Below, piece after piece: positions 10,773-21,275 of a stretch of DNA of 64,000 nt (its first letter is position 1; every line of letters starts with the position of its first letter). Made by a program: the position numbers and the translations under genes. The DNA comes from Macrothele yani (taxonomy: Eukaryota; Arthropoda; Arachnida; Araneae; Macrothelidae). The notes beneath the pieces were generated by a model. It did not search any database and was not told the origin of the DNA. It saw only the letters and a program-made list of their open reading frames with translations. The stretch covers positions 77,620,607-77,684,606 of the forward strand of contig CM077005.1 of the NCBI GenBank assembly GCA_039090855.1. The letters run 5' to 3'.

Positions 10773-11354
10773 CAGGGGTGGCTCCTGCTATGGGGCTGCA
10801 GACCACCAAAAGCAGTTTGTTTTTTTCATGCTGTACCCGAGAGAGAGAGAAGTTTTCTGAACTCAGCTGGAAGTTTTTCCTGCATAATGCCACTAGGAGC
10901 GAAAAGAATGCTGGCGCGAGTTGGAGGGCTGCTCTGCTTGCAGCTCTGACTGCTATTGAAACCAACTCATGTGGGAAAACTCTGCCTACTCCCACACCAG
11001 TTCGTTTTCTTTGAATAAAACGTCTCTGGGGGGCTGCTTTGATTGCAGCTTTCACTGGTACAGCAGATGTGAGTGGTCCTCGGAGTTGCTCACGAGTGAT
11101 GTAGCTACAATGCAGTCTCTCGTCGGTTGCAAATGCATAGACGGGCCTTACTGTGAGCTTCATTGATTAATACGATTGTTGTGCTTCCGAATAAGAAATA
11201 AAATAGGGAAATAAATTAAAAATAATGACGAGTGTATTCTTTGAATGTACTATTCAACCTGCCACCCACCCCCTTTTTTCCTTTCAATTTTTGGTTTGTT
11301 TCTGCTTTTATTCAACACGATAATTCTAACTGGAGATTATTCGTGTTTGCTAAC
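10773..11354. other. GC-richer segment starting with a hAT-like terminus
   Basis: It starts exactly where the Tc1 copy is cut, with CAGGGGTGGCTCCTGCTATG. CAGGGGTGGC is a common hAT terminal-repeat start. A matching opposite end (GCCACCCCTG) with an 8-bp duplication of GGTACCAG was not found before 11.35 kb. The open frames on both strands here (10,708-11,166) show no family motif. This is probably one end of a non-autonomous hAT element. Confidence 0.35.
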
Positions 11355-11366
11355 AACAAATACTCA

Positions 11367-12226
11367 TCTTCAGGAAGACGCTTTGACATCTGTAAATTCT
11401 GTTTTACACGTTCTGTAAAGTGGATACAGTCTGTGGTGGTGCATTAACTTATTCAATTAAAATATAAATCGGTTAAAAGTCCTAAAAATGTTACTCACGG
11501 AAGTGCGTGTTCAGTCCGACGTCAGTAGTTATTGAGAGTTTCTTTGTTCAAAGTTGTATCTTGCTACAATATGGTCAGTTGTTAGGATTAGGTTGAGAGC
11601 CATTTCGTCATAAGTTGTACCCTACTTCGGTTATGTCCAGATGTTAGGGTTAACTCCGTTCTGGTTGTGTCGACATCATATTGAATGGGTAAAGATTTCC
11701 AGACAATAATTAAAGATTCTTGAGTTAAGAGTTACTATTTACATACCACTTGAAGTTCCATGTCGTACTTGGCCATTAGGGCTATCTTGTCAATGCTGCA
11801 CTCTCGTAAAATTGTTGAGGAAGTCTTCAAGTTAGGTCAGGTTCATAAAAAATTTAAAAAGCTTTAAAAGATTCCAGTTAAAATCATTATATACCCCACC
11901 CCATACCATCCACAGTCTCGATCGCCGGACGCGCGTTTCACCTAGGCTCTATTCTGTCATTTTCAACGGAGGCTTCACACCCTCTGTCGAAGTCTGCTAT
12001 CTGAAAGTCACAGTGCGCATGTTCCTCATGTAACCCATTGCCAATGCCATCTAGTGTCAGGTCACATCAACTTCATCTTCATCTATGCCATTCTCACCCT
12101 TCCTTTTTCTCTTCCTCTCTCCCCCCTCCCTATTCAATTTCTTCTCAGTTTCGATTAGTTTCCTCCAAGCGTACGAAAGGTCATATGGACTCTTATTATT
12201 GCAGTTAAATGGTTTGGTCTTATTTA
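11367..12226 (-). repeat. Left inverted arm (pseudo-LTR) of the PLE
   Basis: Reading inward from TCTTCAGGAAGACGCTTTGA, this is the reverse complement of 12,698-13,563 with scattered substitutions. Its inner end is at GGTCTTATTTA followed by a run of 13 A. On the minus strand it carries the same endonuclease C-terminal codons as the right arm (TKPFNCNN, then PYDLSYAWRKLIETE), with its own mutations. It also contains a CCTCCGTTGAAAATGAC block shared with the other arm. Confidence 0.88.
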
Positions 12227-12309
12227 AAAAAAAAAAAAACTTATTAATAGATGCAACCCTAGAAATAAACAACAAAGGAGTACACAGACTCAACAGGTAA
12301 TAAAATTTT

Positions 12310-12840
12310 GTGGATCATTACCATATATCGGAGATCACAACTATTATGAAGAAAACATGGAAAAAATTTGACCTAGATTTTGGTGTACGAACGAGAGATA
12401 TAATGAAATCTCTTAGTAACTATCACAGAAAGACCCCAATCTTACAAAAAGCGGGTGTCTACTCTATACCAATAATAAATAATCAAAATAAAATTGTCAC
12501 CCAATATATAGGCAGTACAAAAAGAAATATTAAAATCAGATTGACTGAACACATGAAGAACTGGAGCAGAAGAGAGAATAAAACAGCACTTATTGACTTC
12601 TGTTTGGATAATCAATGTGTACCCTATTGGGAAGATATTGCAATATTAAACCAGCAGAATAATATGAGAACAATACAAGTAGCAGAAGCAGTATTAATAA
12701 ATAAGACCAAACCATTTAACTGCAATAATAACAGTCCATATGACCTTTCGTACGCTTGGAGGAATCTGATCGAAACTGAGATGAAATTGAATAGGGAGGG
12801 GGAGAGAGGAAGAGAAAAAGGAAGGGTGAGAATGGCATAG
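12310..12840 (+). pseudogene. PLE GIY-YIG endonuclease, C-terminal domain of a truncated polyprotein
   Basis: The open frame has no proper start (an in-frame stop at 12,301 precedes a GTG). It begins with the PLE linker DHYHISEITTIMKKTWKKFD, then the endonuclease signature: KAGVYSIPI (GIY equivalent), QYIGSTKRNIKIRLTEHMKN (YIG followed by the catalytic Arg and a His), and E-A-V-LINKTKPFNCNN with a late Glu. In PLEs this domain nicks target DNA for priming. The last 45 codons lie inside the right inverted arm. Upstream codons in another frame (LLIDATLEINNKGV) suggest a shift near 12,300. It would be inactive alone, since the reverse transcriptase is absent. Confidence 0.85.
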
Positions 12841-13563
12841 ATGAAGATGAAGTTGATGTGACCTGACACTAGATGGCATTGGCAATGGGTTACATGAGGA
12901 ACATGCGAACTGTGGACACGAGACTTTCAGATAGCAGACTTCGACAGAGGGTGTGAAGCCTCCGTTGAAAACGCCAGGGTAGAGCCTAGGTAAAACGAGC
13001 GTCCGGCGATTGAGACTGTGGATGGTATGGGGTGGGGTATATAATGATTTTAACTGGAATCTTTTAAAGCTTTTTAAATTTTTATGAACCTGACCTAACT
13101 TGAAGATTTCCTCAACAATTCTATGAGAGTGCAGCATTGACGAGATAGCCCTAATGGCCAAGTACGACGTGGAACTTCAAGTGGTATGTAAATAGTAACT
13201 CTTAACTCAAGAATCTTTAATTATTGTCTGGAAATCTTTACCCATTCAATATGATGTCGACACAACCAGAACGGAGTTACCCCTAACATCTGGACATAAC
13301 CGAAGTAGGGTACAACTTATGACGAAATGGCTCTCGACCTAACCCTAACAGCTGACCATATTGAAGCAAGATACGACTTTGGACAAAGAAACTCTCAATA
13401 ACTACTGACGTCGGACTGAACACGCACTTCCGTGAGTAACATTTTTAGGACTTTTAACCAATTTATATTTTAATTGAATAAGTTAATGCACCACCAAAGA
13501 CTGTATCCACTTTACAGAACGTGTAAAACAGAATTTACAGACGTCAAAGCGTCTTCCTGAAGA
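12698..13563 (+). repeat. Right inverted arm (pseudo-LTR) of the PLE
   Basis: This is the mirror of 11,367-12,226. It starts TAAATAAGACCAAACCATTT and ends GTCTTCCTGAAGA. The first 140 bp are coding (end of the GIY-YIG frame, stop TAG at 12,838-12,840) and the rest is non-coding. Differences from the left arm include AACGCCAGGGTAGAGCC here against AATGACAGAATAGAGCC there. The arms have therefore diverged since duplication or were copied imperfectly. Confidence 0.88.
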
Positions 13564-13787
13564 ACCTTGTGGTCACGTAATGGTATGTGAACTTTATGAT
13601 AGAATCACATGAGATATAATAACAAATACTCAGTTGCCAGGATTTTTTCAAAAAAGTTTCACTTATATTTTCTCTTTGGGTCAAAAAGGGCATGTGAACA
13701 AATTGCGACTAAGAATAAAGTTCAGTTATGGAAAAATTGCAAAAAAAAAAAAAAAAGACAAAAACAAACTAATTTCTGCAGCAAAAT

Positions 13788-16640
13788 CATCATCATCATC
13801 ATCATTGTCAACCATTATCAATCCACTGCTGGACGAAGGTCTCCCAAGTTTCCTCCACAACGGTCTGTCTTGTGCCAGTCTCCTCCATGTCACCCCTGGA
13901 TACTTTCGAATTTCATCCACCCATCTCCCATGTGGTCTTCTTCTGGGTCTTTTCCTGTCCCTTGGAATCCAATCTAAAATTTTCGGCTGTCCATCGATGA
14001 TCTGTCCTTCTGGCAGTATGTCCAGCCCATTGCCATTTCAGGGATTTAACTCTGATCATGATGTCTTCCACTCTTGTCATTTTTCGGATCCACGAGTTCC
14101 TCTTCTTATCTCTCCTGGTTACACCAAGCATGCACCTCTCCATGCTTCTTTGAGTTGTCTGCAGCCTTTGTATGTCTCTTTTAGTTAAGGTCCACGTCTC
14201 TGCACCATACGTAAGCACTGGAAGGATGCATTGATCAAACACTTTTCTTTTAAGACATAATGGCATATTGCTCTTGAAAATTATGCTGTTTCTTCCAAAG
14301 CTCTCCAGGCAAGTTTTGTACGCCGATTAATTTCTTCATCAATGTGACCCTCACTTGATATCTGCTGTCCAAGATAAACGTACGTGTCTGTTATCTCCAG
14401 CTTTTCTCCATCAATCGATAAATCTTCATTTCTTGTAAAAGCATTGAACATCACTTTTGTCTTCCGAAAGTTCATTTTTAATCCCACTTCTTTACTCTTG
14501 TCAGCAAGTTCCTGGATCATACTCTGCAGCTCTGATGGGCTAGTTGCAAAAATGACTACGTCATCAGCAAAACGAAGGTGGGTTAGATAATCTCCATTAA
14601 TCTTTATCCCCTTGTTTTCCCAGCTCAGTGACTGAAAAACACCCTCCAATGTGGCATTAAAGAGCTTCGGAGATATGGTGTCACCTTGTCTCACTCCCTT
14701 TCCAATTTTTATGTGTGTTGTATTTTCAAACAGCCGAATCTTTGCACTTGCATTTTCATAGATGTTATTAATAATATTAATGTATGCATCTTCAATACCG
14801 CAGGTTTTCAGAGCCATTGAAACTGCTGATGGTTTCACCGAATCAAAGGCTTTTTTCATAATCGATAAAAGCCATGCACAATGGAAGTTCATATTCCCTC
14901 GCTCTTTCAATTAGTTCTCTCAGCACATGGATATGATCTATTGTGCTGTAGCCACTCCTGAATCCAGCTTGTTCTCTCGGCTGAGCCATGTCCAGTGTTA
15001 CCTTCAAGCGGTGTGAAAGAACTTTAGTGAAGATTTTATAAACTACTGATAGGAGGCTGATAGGTCTGTAGTTTCCGAGATCCTCAATGTCACCTTTCTT
15101 ATGTAGCAGGATCATTGTAGCGGTGTTCCAATCCTCAGGAATCTTTCCTTCATTAAGGCATCGAGTGAAAATTTGGGCGAGTACTGTTTCGATTTCTCCA
15201 CTTGCTTCTTGTATGATGTCTACAGTAATTCCATCTTCTCCTGGAGCTTTTCCCCGCTTCATGTTCTTGATTGCATGTGCAACTTCTGCTGGAAGGACTG
15301 GAGGAACTCTGGTACTGGTATCTTTCATGATGTCTGGAGTGCATGTATCATCCCTTTCATATAATTTGGAGTAGAAATCTTTCACTCTTGTCAAAATTTC
15401 GCCTCTATTTCTTGTTACAGAACCATCTTCTTTTCTCAGTGCCATAATCTGTTTTCTTCCCTTACTGAGATGTCCCTTTGCTATCTTTAGGCTTTGGTTG
15501 TTTTCAATTGCTTTCCTCACTAGTTCACAGTTGAATTTTCTTACGTCTTCAGTGATACTTTTTCGTACTGTCTTGCATAGCTCTATATATTCCACTTTGG
15601 AAGTCGCATCTTCTTTAGTTGTCCTCATCTCTCTTCTTTTTCGCATCAACATTTTCGTTTTTCCTGATAATTTATTTACATGCAACTTGTTCTTAGACCC
15701 AGCTAATTTTGTTGCTGTTTCCATAAGAGCTTTGGTTACTTTTCTGTTAACTTCAGAGATGTCCACTTCTTCCGATGTTAGGCCTTCTAAAGCAGAGAAC
15801 CTGTTCTTCAGTTCCAACTTGAAGGTATTATGGTGTTTTTTAAGGTTGGTTATGTCAATAGATTTTGTTTGTCTTATGAGCTTGTCACGTTCAAGTTTAG
15901 TGTTGAGGTGCATCTTACATCTCACCAATCTATGGTCACTACCTGTGTTGAACTTGTTTAGCACACTGCAGTCTTCTATGACGAATTTTTTGTTACACAT
16001 AATAAAATCAATTTCATTTGTCGTCCCATTTGGATGTCTCCATGTCCATTTCCTGTGTGGCTTTTTCTTGAAGAAGGAGTTCAAGATGAAAAACCCTTCT
16101 GCCTCTGCAAACTCAACGAGAGTATTTCCACGCTGGTTTCTGTTGCCGTGACCGAATTTACCTACTGAAGTTTCATTCTGTTGCCGTTGCCCTATTTTTG
16201 CATTGAAATCTCCCATAATTATTTTCAAGTGCTGCTTACCTTTATTATTTAGATGACAAATTTCCTCATAAAATTCTTCAATTTCTTCTTCAGGATGACT
16301 TGTGGTGGGTGCATAAGTTTGAATAATCTGAGCCTGGTATCTTTTCGAGAGTTGGATAATGAGTCGTGCAGCTCTGTCAGAGGAACTTTCAACTTCTACA
16401 ACTTTATCCTTCAGTTTCTTGTTTATTATAAATCCAACACCACTAGTTCTGCCAGTATCTGTCCCACGATAGTAGAAGAGATGTCCACTTTTCAGTTCGA
16501 TGAGATCTTTCTCCTTTTCTCCTTACCTCACTTAGCCCCACGATGTCCCACTTGATCCTTTGTAGTTCCTCTTCCAATTCAAGAAGCCTTGAATCAGAAG
16601 ATAGGGAGCGTCCATTGTACGTTGCCAAGGTCCATCGTCC
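13788..16640 (-). mobile_element. RTE-like LINE, copy A (near full length of coding region, broken)
   Basis: Read on the minus strand it encodes an endonuclease then a reverse transcriptase, and ends at the 3' side in a GATGATGATGATGATTTT-type trinucleotide tail (13,788-13,806 on plus). It is nearly the same sequence as copies B (26.8-28.9 kb) and C (40.8-44.0 kb). Its 5' end is disturbed near 16,610-16,660, where a TCCATTGTACGTTG motif occurs twice, so the 5' UTR seen in copy C is missing. No clear TSD was found. Confidence 0.85.
13795..16640 (-). pseudogene. Endonuclease-reverse transcriptase of LINE copy A, frameshifted
   Basis: N-terminal APE-type endonuclease: LATYNGRSLSSDSRLLE (near 16,610), VGLSEVRRKGE, IIMGDFNAKIG (near 16,210), GSDHRLVRCKM (near 15,920). 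The last two hold the catalytic Asp-Asn and the Ser-Asp-His triad. Reverse transcriptase: GKAPGEDGITVDIIQEA (near 15,240), NYRPISLLSVVYKI, FRSGYSTIDHI, GVRQGDTISPKLFNA and the catalytic FADD in HLRFADDVVIF (near 14,570). A C-terminal LKWQWAGHTARRTDHRW block follows. Single-base shifts relative to copies B and C occur near 14,850 (extra T), 14,295 (missing A), 13,980 and 16,507. The longest intact piece is 14,843-16,228. This family is widely annotated as craniofacial-development-protein-2-like. Confidence 0.87.
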
Positions 16641-17244
16641 ATTGTACGTTGTAGCAAAATACTTGCACAAAATTAGTATTTTCACTTACCAAGCACAGCG
16701 AAATTTTCGCTTTTAAATCACTCCATTCGCAACATTTTCTTTTTTTTCTGTTGCATAACCCCCCCCCCTCCAAAATAAGCTGCACATTTCAGTTGAGGTA
16801 GTGCTTTGTACTTAATTACTTTGATTGTTTAGAAAATTTACGAAGTTGATAAACTTTGAAAACAAATTTTTCTACACTAAGTTGTAATTGTGACTTCAAA
16901 ATTAAAACAGGACTAAATATGTTTGCAATTTGTATTTATTAAAGAGAATGCCTGTGTGTGAGTATCGCAGTAACAACTCATCGTGAAATTGTGGTAGACC
17001 TTTCAAAATTCTGCAAAATGTGTTTCATTGCCATTCGAGTTGTGGTGGCTGGTTTCAAGTCGAAGTTCCAAAGGAAGCATATCAGAAGAAAAATAATTAT
17101 ATTTCTAGGTGTCACAATTGACACCTGAGACGTTGAGTGTGTGTCCGCTGCCACTAGTACATGCATTAAAAAATTTTGTCCTTTAAAACTGGTTTCCTTA
17201 ATTGAGTACATGTTGCTCTTACAGTACATACATTTATACATCAT

Positions 17245-17830
17245 TTACAACCACTATCTCAATCCACTGCTGGATGAAGGTCTCCAAATTTTTTCCACAA
17301 CAGTCTGCCTTGAACCAGTTTCCTTCATGCTTCCATTTCATCCATGCATCTCCCACGTCATATTCTGGATTTTTTTTTTTTTTTTGGTCCTTTGCTACCC
17401 AGTTTAAAATTTAACTCTCCATCACTGGCTCTTTCTTCTAGCAATACGTCCATCCCGTTGCAATTTCAGGGATTCTGAACATTGATGTCTTCCACCCTTG
17501 TCATTTTCTCGATCCAAGAGTTCCTCTTTGTATCTTTCCTGTTCTGGTTACATTAAACATGCATCTCTCCATGCTTCTTTCAGTTATCTGCAATCGTGGC
17601 ATATCTATTTTAGTTGAGGTAGCTGTCTCTGCTCTATGCGTGACAACTGGAAGGGTACACTGATTAAACACTTTTCTTTTAAGAAATAATGCATCAAATC
17701 AAGTTTTATGTACTGATTATTTTCTTTATAAATGTGGCCATCGCTTGATATATGCTGCCTAAATTTTCCCTATCAATTGCTAAATATAAAATCTAAATAT
17801 TCATTTCTTGTAAAAAAAGCACTTTCAATC
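17245..17830 (-). mobile_element. Old, decayed 3' fragment of the same LINE family
   Basis: On the plus strand it runs parallel to the start of copy A: CAATCCACTGCTGGATGAAG, CCACAACAGTCTGCCTTG, CGATCCAAGAGTTCCTCTT, and so on to TTCATTTCTTGTAAAAAAAGC, with many substitutions and small deletions. It lacks any usable frame. It is clearly older than copies A-C, showing that the family has been active at more than one time. Confidence 0.8.
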
Positions 17831-17883
17831 AATATATGAGTACATATATATAAATTATTATTAAACAGACAGCATAAGCAGTC

Positions 17884-17958
17884 TCAGTAACTTAGCTTTC
17901 GAAGTGATATTTACAAAATTGAGATGCAGCCCCTCCATCTCAGCCTACCACGAGCCGC
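17884..17958 (+). repeat. Repeat unit also present at 21,190-21,275
   Basis: CTTAGCTTTCGAAGTGATAT and GAGATGCAGCCCCTCCATCT, followed by CTACCACGAGCCGCTAC, correspond in order to TTTAGCTATATAAGTAATAT, GGGAGACACAGCCCCCC and CTACCAGGAGCCAGTACC at 21.19-21.28 kb. The two copies flank the Tc1 fragment plus hAT element. They are clearly diverged, so they are not a fresh target-site duplication. Confidence 0.6.
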
Positions 17959-18068
17959 TACTGGGTACCAGATACCCCAGAATACCTATCGCCACCTCAT
18001 CGAATCCATGCCTCGCCAAGTGGCCGCTGTTTTGCGGTCTTAGGTAGGCGGTCATAATGTAATGGCTC
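17959..18068 (+). mobile_element. Tc1-like element, 3' fragment split by a hAT insertion
   Basis: It encodes the Tc1 transposase C-terminus (YRHLIESMPRQVAAVLRS), then the terminal repeat GGCGGTCATAATGTAATGGC. It is cut at 18,068 by the hAT element. The terminal repeat resumes at 21,160 with ATTGGTG and a TA. Joined around the insertion it is the inverted counterpart of the TIR at 9,594. The 5' part of the transposon is absent. Confidence 0.85.
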
Positions 18069-21000
18069 CAGTGGCGGCTTTTGGGAGGAGGCAAAGGAGG
18101 CAGTGCCTCCTCAGAATTTCAAGACTCTTAGTTAGAATTATTTGTTTTGTTCATTCAGTACTTTTGGATATAGAAGAGCAAAAGTTTATGCTAGTTAATT
18201 ATATTGAATTAAATGTCATCCATGCATTCATTCAGTTTTTTAAATTGACGCTTTTGGAAAACAATCGGTAGCGCGTAGTTACGAAATGTCCTCAGCTTGC
18301 AATCTCTGTCTGTGAGGCAGGAAACGAAATGCCTCTCGTAGATTTTGCGCCAAACCTGTTTACTTCCACTGAATCAGTAGATCCAAAGGGTAGGCAGTGG
18401 AACGGCGAACACAAAGAGCGCAAGCGCACCGTGGACTTTCTGTGAGGCAAATGTTATCTTGCCTCACGGGAACAGCTGTTTCCTTACAGGCAGCTCCACT
18501 GTGTTAACTCCTCATTCTGACAGCTTCGAGCGGCGTTACATAGCGCCTTCTTCCTAGTTGCTTTTTTTTCACACTAATGTTTAACTAACTTTATTTATGT
18601 TTTATGAAGAGTTGTATGTCAGACCATGGCTCCTGCTTCAAACATATCTGATATGGTGGAGAGCTTACTGGAAAAGCCTTTCAGTAGGAGTGCTTTTGAA
18701 GAAAAGAATCAAATTAAAAATGATGGTAGGCCTACATCTGAAATGAAAAAGATGACTTCAAAGGGCAAAACTTCAAACAGAGGTTTTAATATTGACTGGT
18801 ACAGAAAAGAACAATGACTAACTGGAGGTGAATCAACGAACAAACTATATTGTTGGCCATGTTTGCTGTTTCCTGTGAGTGGCAATGAAGTCTGGCAAGA
18901 GAAAGGCTTCAATGATTTGAAAAACTTACGACATGCTTTGGACAGGAACAAAAAGTGTAAAGATCACATTCTGGCAGTTGTTAAATTAGAGTTGCTAGGC
19001 AAAACAAGGATAGACTACTCTCTAAATGAAGCGAAGAGAAGTGACTTACGTCATAATGAAAAAGTAAAAAGAATTGTGATGTAATGAAGAAGTTGATTGA
19101 TATTATAACACTACTGGAATGGCAAGAGCTCCCATTTCGTGGACACGATGAGAGCGAAGTCTCTGAAAATAAGGGAAATTACCTCGAGTTGATTGATTTA
19201 CTCTCCAAGGGTGACGAAACATTGAGGGCCTTTATGAAGAATAGTTACAACATTTTCTGGAACTTCAAAAACAATACAGAATGATTTAATCGAATCAGTT
19301 GCTCATATAGTTAAGAATGAAATCAATGCAGATATTGAAAATGCCCAGTTTCTTTCTTGGCTGATTGATGAAGTGACAGACATTAGCTTCCATGCACAAG
19401 AAGTGTCAATTATAGTTCGATTCGTGAACTATGGAGTACCAGTAGAAAGATACTTGGGATTTTTTGACGTAAGTTCTGATTGGTGTGCTACTTCGCTTAA
19501 AGAATTACTGGATCGTTAGCTGCGAAGATTTAACTACAAAGAAAAACTAGTTTCACAGACATATGATGGTGCAGCAGTCATGGCATCAGAGCTGAATGGA
19601 TTGCAAGCAAAAGTGAAGTGTGATGCCTCTCAAGCATTATTTGTTCATTGCTACGCACACAGGCTGAATTTAGTTTTGAGCAGAGCAGCATCAATGTTGA
19701 AAGAATCACGTATTTGTTTTGCAAATTTAAATGCAATTTGTGAATTATTTTCCAAATCGACAAAGCATGCTCATTTACTAGAATCTGTTGGTGGACCCAG
19801 CAGGACTAAAACGGTGGCTTCAAGATTTTAATTTCGTTTTTCTTCTCTTCTCATATAAAAAAATATATGATTTAACTGAGGTTACTTTCTCTGTACTGCA
19901 ATAAAATAGTTTCCATGTTACATTCTGTAACAAACAAATTACTGGCTTAGGTGAAAAATTGTTGTACCTTCAAGATCAGAGACAGTTTGATGATCTCTAT
20001 CATAACATGTGCAGTGAGGTTGGTTCTCCAAATAAAAGATTTAAAGAAAGCAATGATATTCCACCTACCGTGCAATACAGTATTATGAGGTAATCGACAA
20101 TGCTACAACTCAGTTAAAATGCAGGCTTTCTGACATTGAGAAATTAAAATTTCTTCAGGTGGTCGATGTACACTGCTTTCAAACTCATTCTAGAATTTTT
20201 CCTGAACATTGTTTTAAAGCTCTGCTTCAAACTTATGAAAAATACTTTGACAGCACCAAACTGCATAGTGAGCTGCAAGTTCTGTATTCAGACAGAGATC
20301 TGTGGAACAAAGCCAAAAGTACAACATAACTTCTATCTACCATATACAATAATAATCTAGCACAGGCACTGCCAGAGTTGTTTAGACTTCTTTCCCTCGT
20401 AGTAACAATTCCTGCAACATCGGCCTCTGTGGAATGCAGTTTCTCGTGCCTGGAGAGGATAAAAAAACTACAAGAGAAACTCCACTGGGCAAGAAAGGTT
20501 GCCAAGTTTATCAGTTCTGTCCGTCGAGAAAGCGCTTGCGAAGAGGATCGAAGCAGAACAGACATGGCATGACCATATAATAAATCACTTCGCCAAACAG
20601 AAAGAACTAAAGATAGACCTCATATACGAGACAATATAAGCGTAAGGTAAGCTTTCTCTCCTGCTGTATAGGTAAACGCTGTGTGCAGAAGTTTTCAAGA
20701 CTTTTCTTTTGGCGTCAGTGAAGGTACAGGTGTATATAGAATTTAATTTGATATGAAAAAGATGTATATTTCAATCTTGCTTTTTATCTTGTGTTGATCT
20801 CTTTAATAAAAAACTATTTCGATGCAATATATTTCATATTCAAACTGGCTTAACAGTTCCCAAATAGTTCAAGAGGGCAATTCAGACTGAGAAAAAATAT
20901 ACTTTGGGGAGGGGCTGGAACCTTACATAAACAGGTTTTGTGTTGGTCTCAAAGTCATGTAAAACGTGCGTCTCCGGTAAAATCTTTATAAATCTTTTCA

Positions 21001-21151
21001 CGGGTCACGTTACTTGTTTTATACTTCGCACATGAGAAAATAAATAAAAAAAATTATGTGACAAAAATGACATTAAATTGAATAAATTCATTTGAATCCA
21101 GGCTAAAAAGTAGTTTGCCTCCCCAGCAATTTTGGCTGCAGGCCACCACTG
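18069..21151 (+). mobile_element. hAT DNA transposon, 3,083 bp, with both termini and 8-bp duplication
   Basis: Left end CAGTGGCGGCTTTTGGGAGG; right end, reversed, CAGTGGTGGCCTGCAGCCAA. The first eleven bases agree at all but one position, typical of short hAT terminal repeats. Flanks AATGGCTC (18,061-18,068) and AATGACTC (21,152-21,159) form the 8-bp target duplication with one change. The target was the 3' TIR of a Tc1 element, so hAT insertion came later. Just inside the left end there is also an inverted GAGGAGGCA/TGCCTCCTC pair. Confidence 0.9.
18626..20575 (+). pseudogene. hAT transposase (ZMYM1-like), several stops and shifts
   Basis: The start is MAPASNISDMVESLLEKPFS. Next comes a TTF-type zinc finger region (WYRKEQ-stop-LTGGESTNKLYCWPCLLFP, 18,800-18,870) and NDLKNLRHALDRNKKCKDH. 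The catalytic core region has SWLIDEVTDISFHAQEVSII (near 19,360) with the first Asp, QTYDGAAVMASELNGLQ (near 19,560) with the second Asp, and LFVHCYAHRLNLVLSRAAS. The C-terminal dimerisation block is IPATSASVECSFSCLERIKK (near 20,410). Stops fall at 18,816, 19,082 and 19,517, and the segment 19,830-20,350 is scrambled. The element cannot supply its own transposase. Confidence 0.88.
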
Positions 21152-21189
21152 AATGACTCATTGGTGTATTTCAGCAATGAAAAGGCTTA

Positions 21190-21275
21190 TAATAATTTAG
21201 CTATATAAGTAATATCTACAGAACTGGGAGACACAGCCCCCCCCCCCCCCATCTCATCTACCAGGAGCCAGTACC
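21190..21275 (+). repeat. Second copy of the 17,884-17,958 repeat
   Basis: See the partner copy at 17.9 kb. This copy has an expanded C-run (about 13 C at 21,238-21,250). The following 21,280-22,200 holds no recognisable gene. Open frames exist on both strands at 21,278-21,665, but neither shows a motif. Confidence 0.55.

Larger units (their letters stand above)
11367..13620 (+). mobile_element. Penelope-like retroelement, 2,254 bp, with long inverted terminal arms
   Basis: The 12-bp sequence AACAAATACTCA lies at 11,355-11,366 and again at 13,621-13,632, bracketing the element as a target-site duplication. Inside are two arms of about 860 bp in inverted orientation (11,367-12,226 and 12,698-13,563), a 470-bp centre, and a 57-bp one-sided tail (13,564-13,620). 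The centre and the start of the right arm encode a GIY-YIG endonuclease fragment. PLEs are known for LTR-like repeats that may be inverted and for short one-sided tails, which matches this layout. The reverse transcriptase is missing, so the copy is truncated and non-autonomous. Confidence 0.85.

Noticed and set aside
10773..11354. Complete hAT MITE
   Set aside because: Only one plausible terminus (CAGGGGTGGC) was found; no opposite terminus or matching 8-bp duplication.
12057..13161. Minus-strand open frames across the PLE arms
   Set aside because: They are reverse-frame shadows of the inverted arms; only the plus-strand GIY-YIG frame has recognisable motifs.
15498..16151. Plus-strand frame of 217 codons
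   Set aside because: It is antisense to the LINE copy A endonuclease/linker region, and the same antisense frame recurs at copies B and C.
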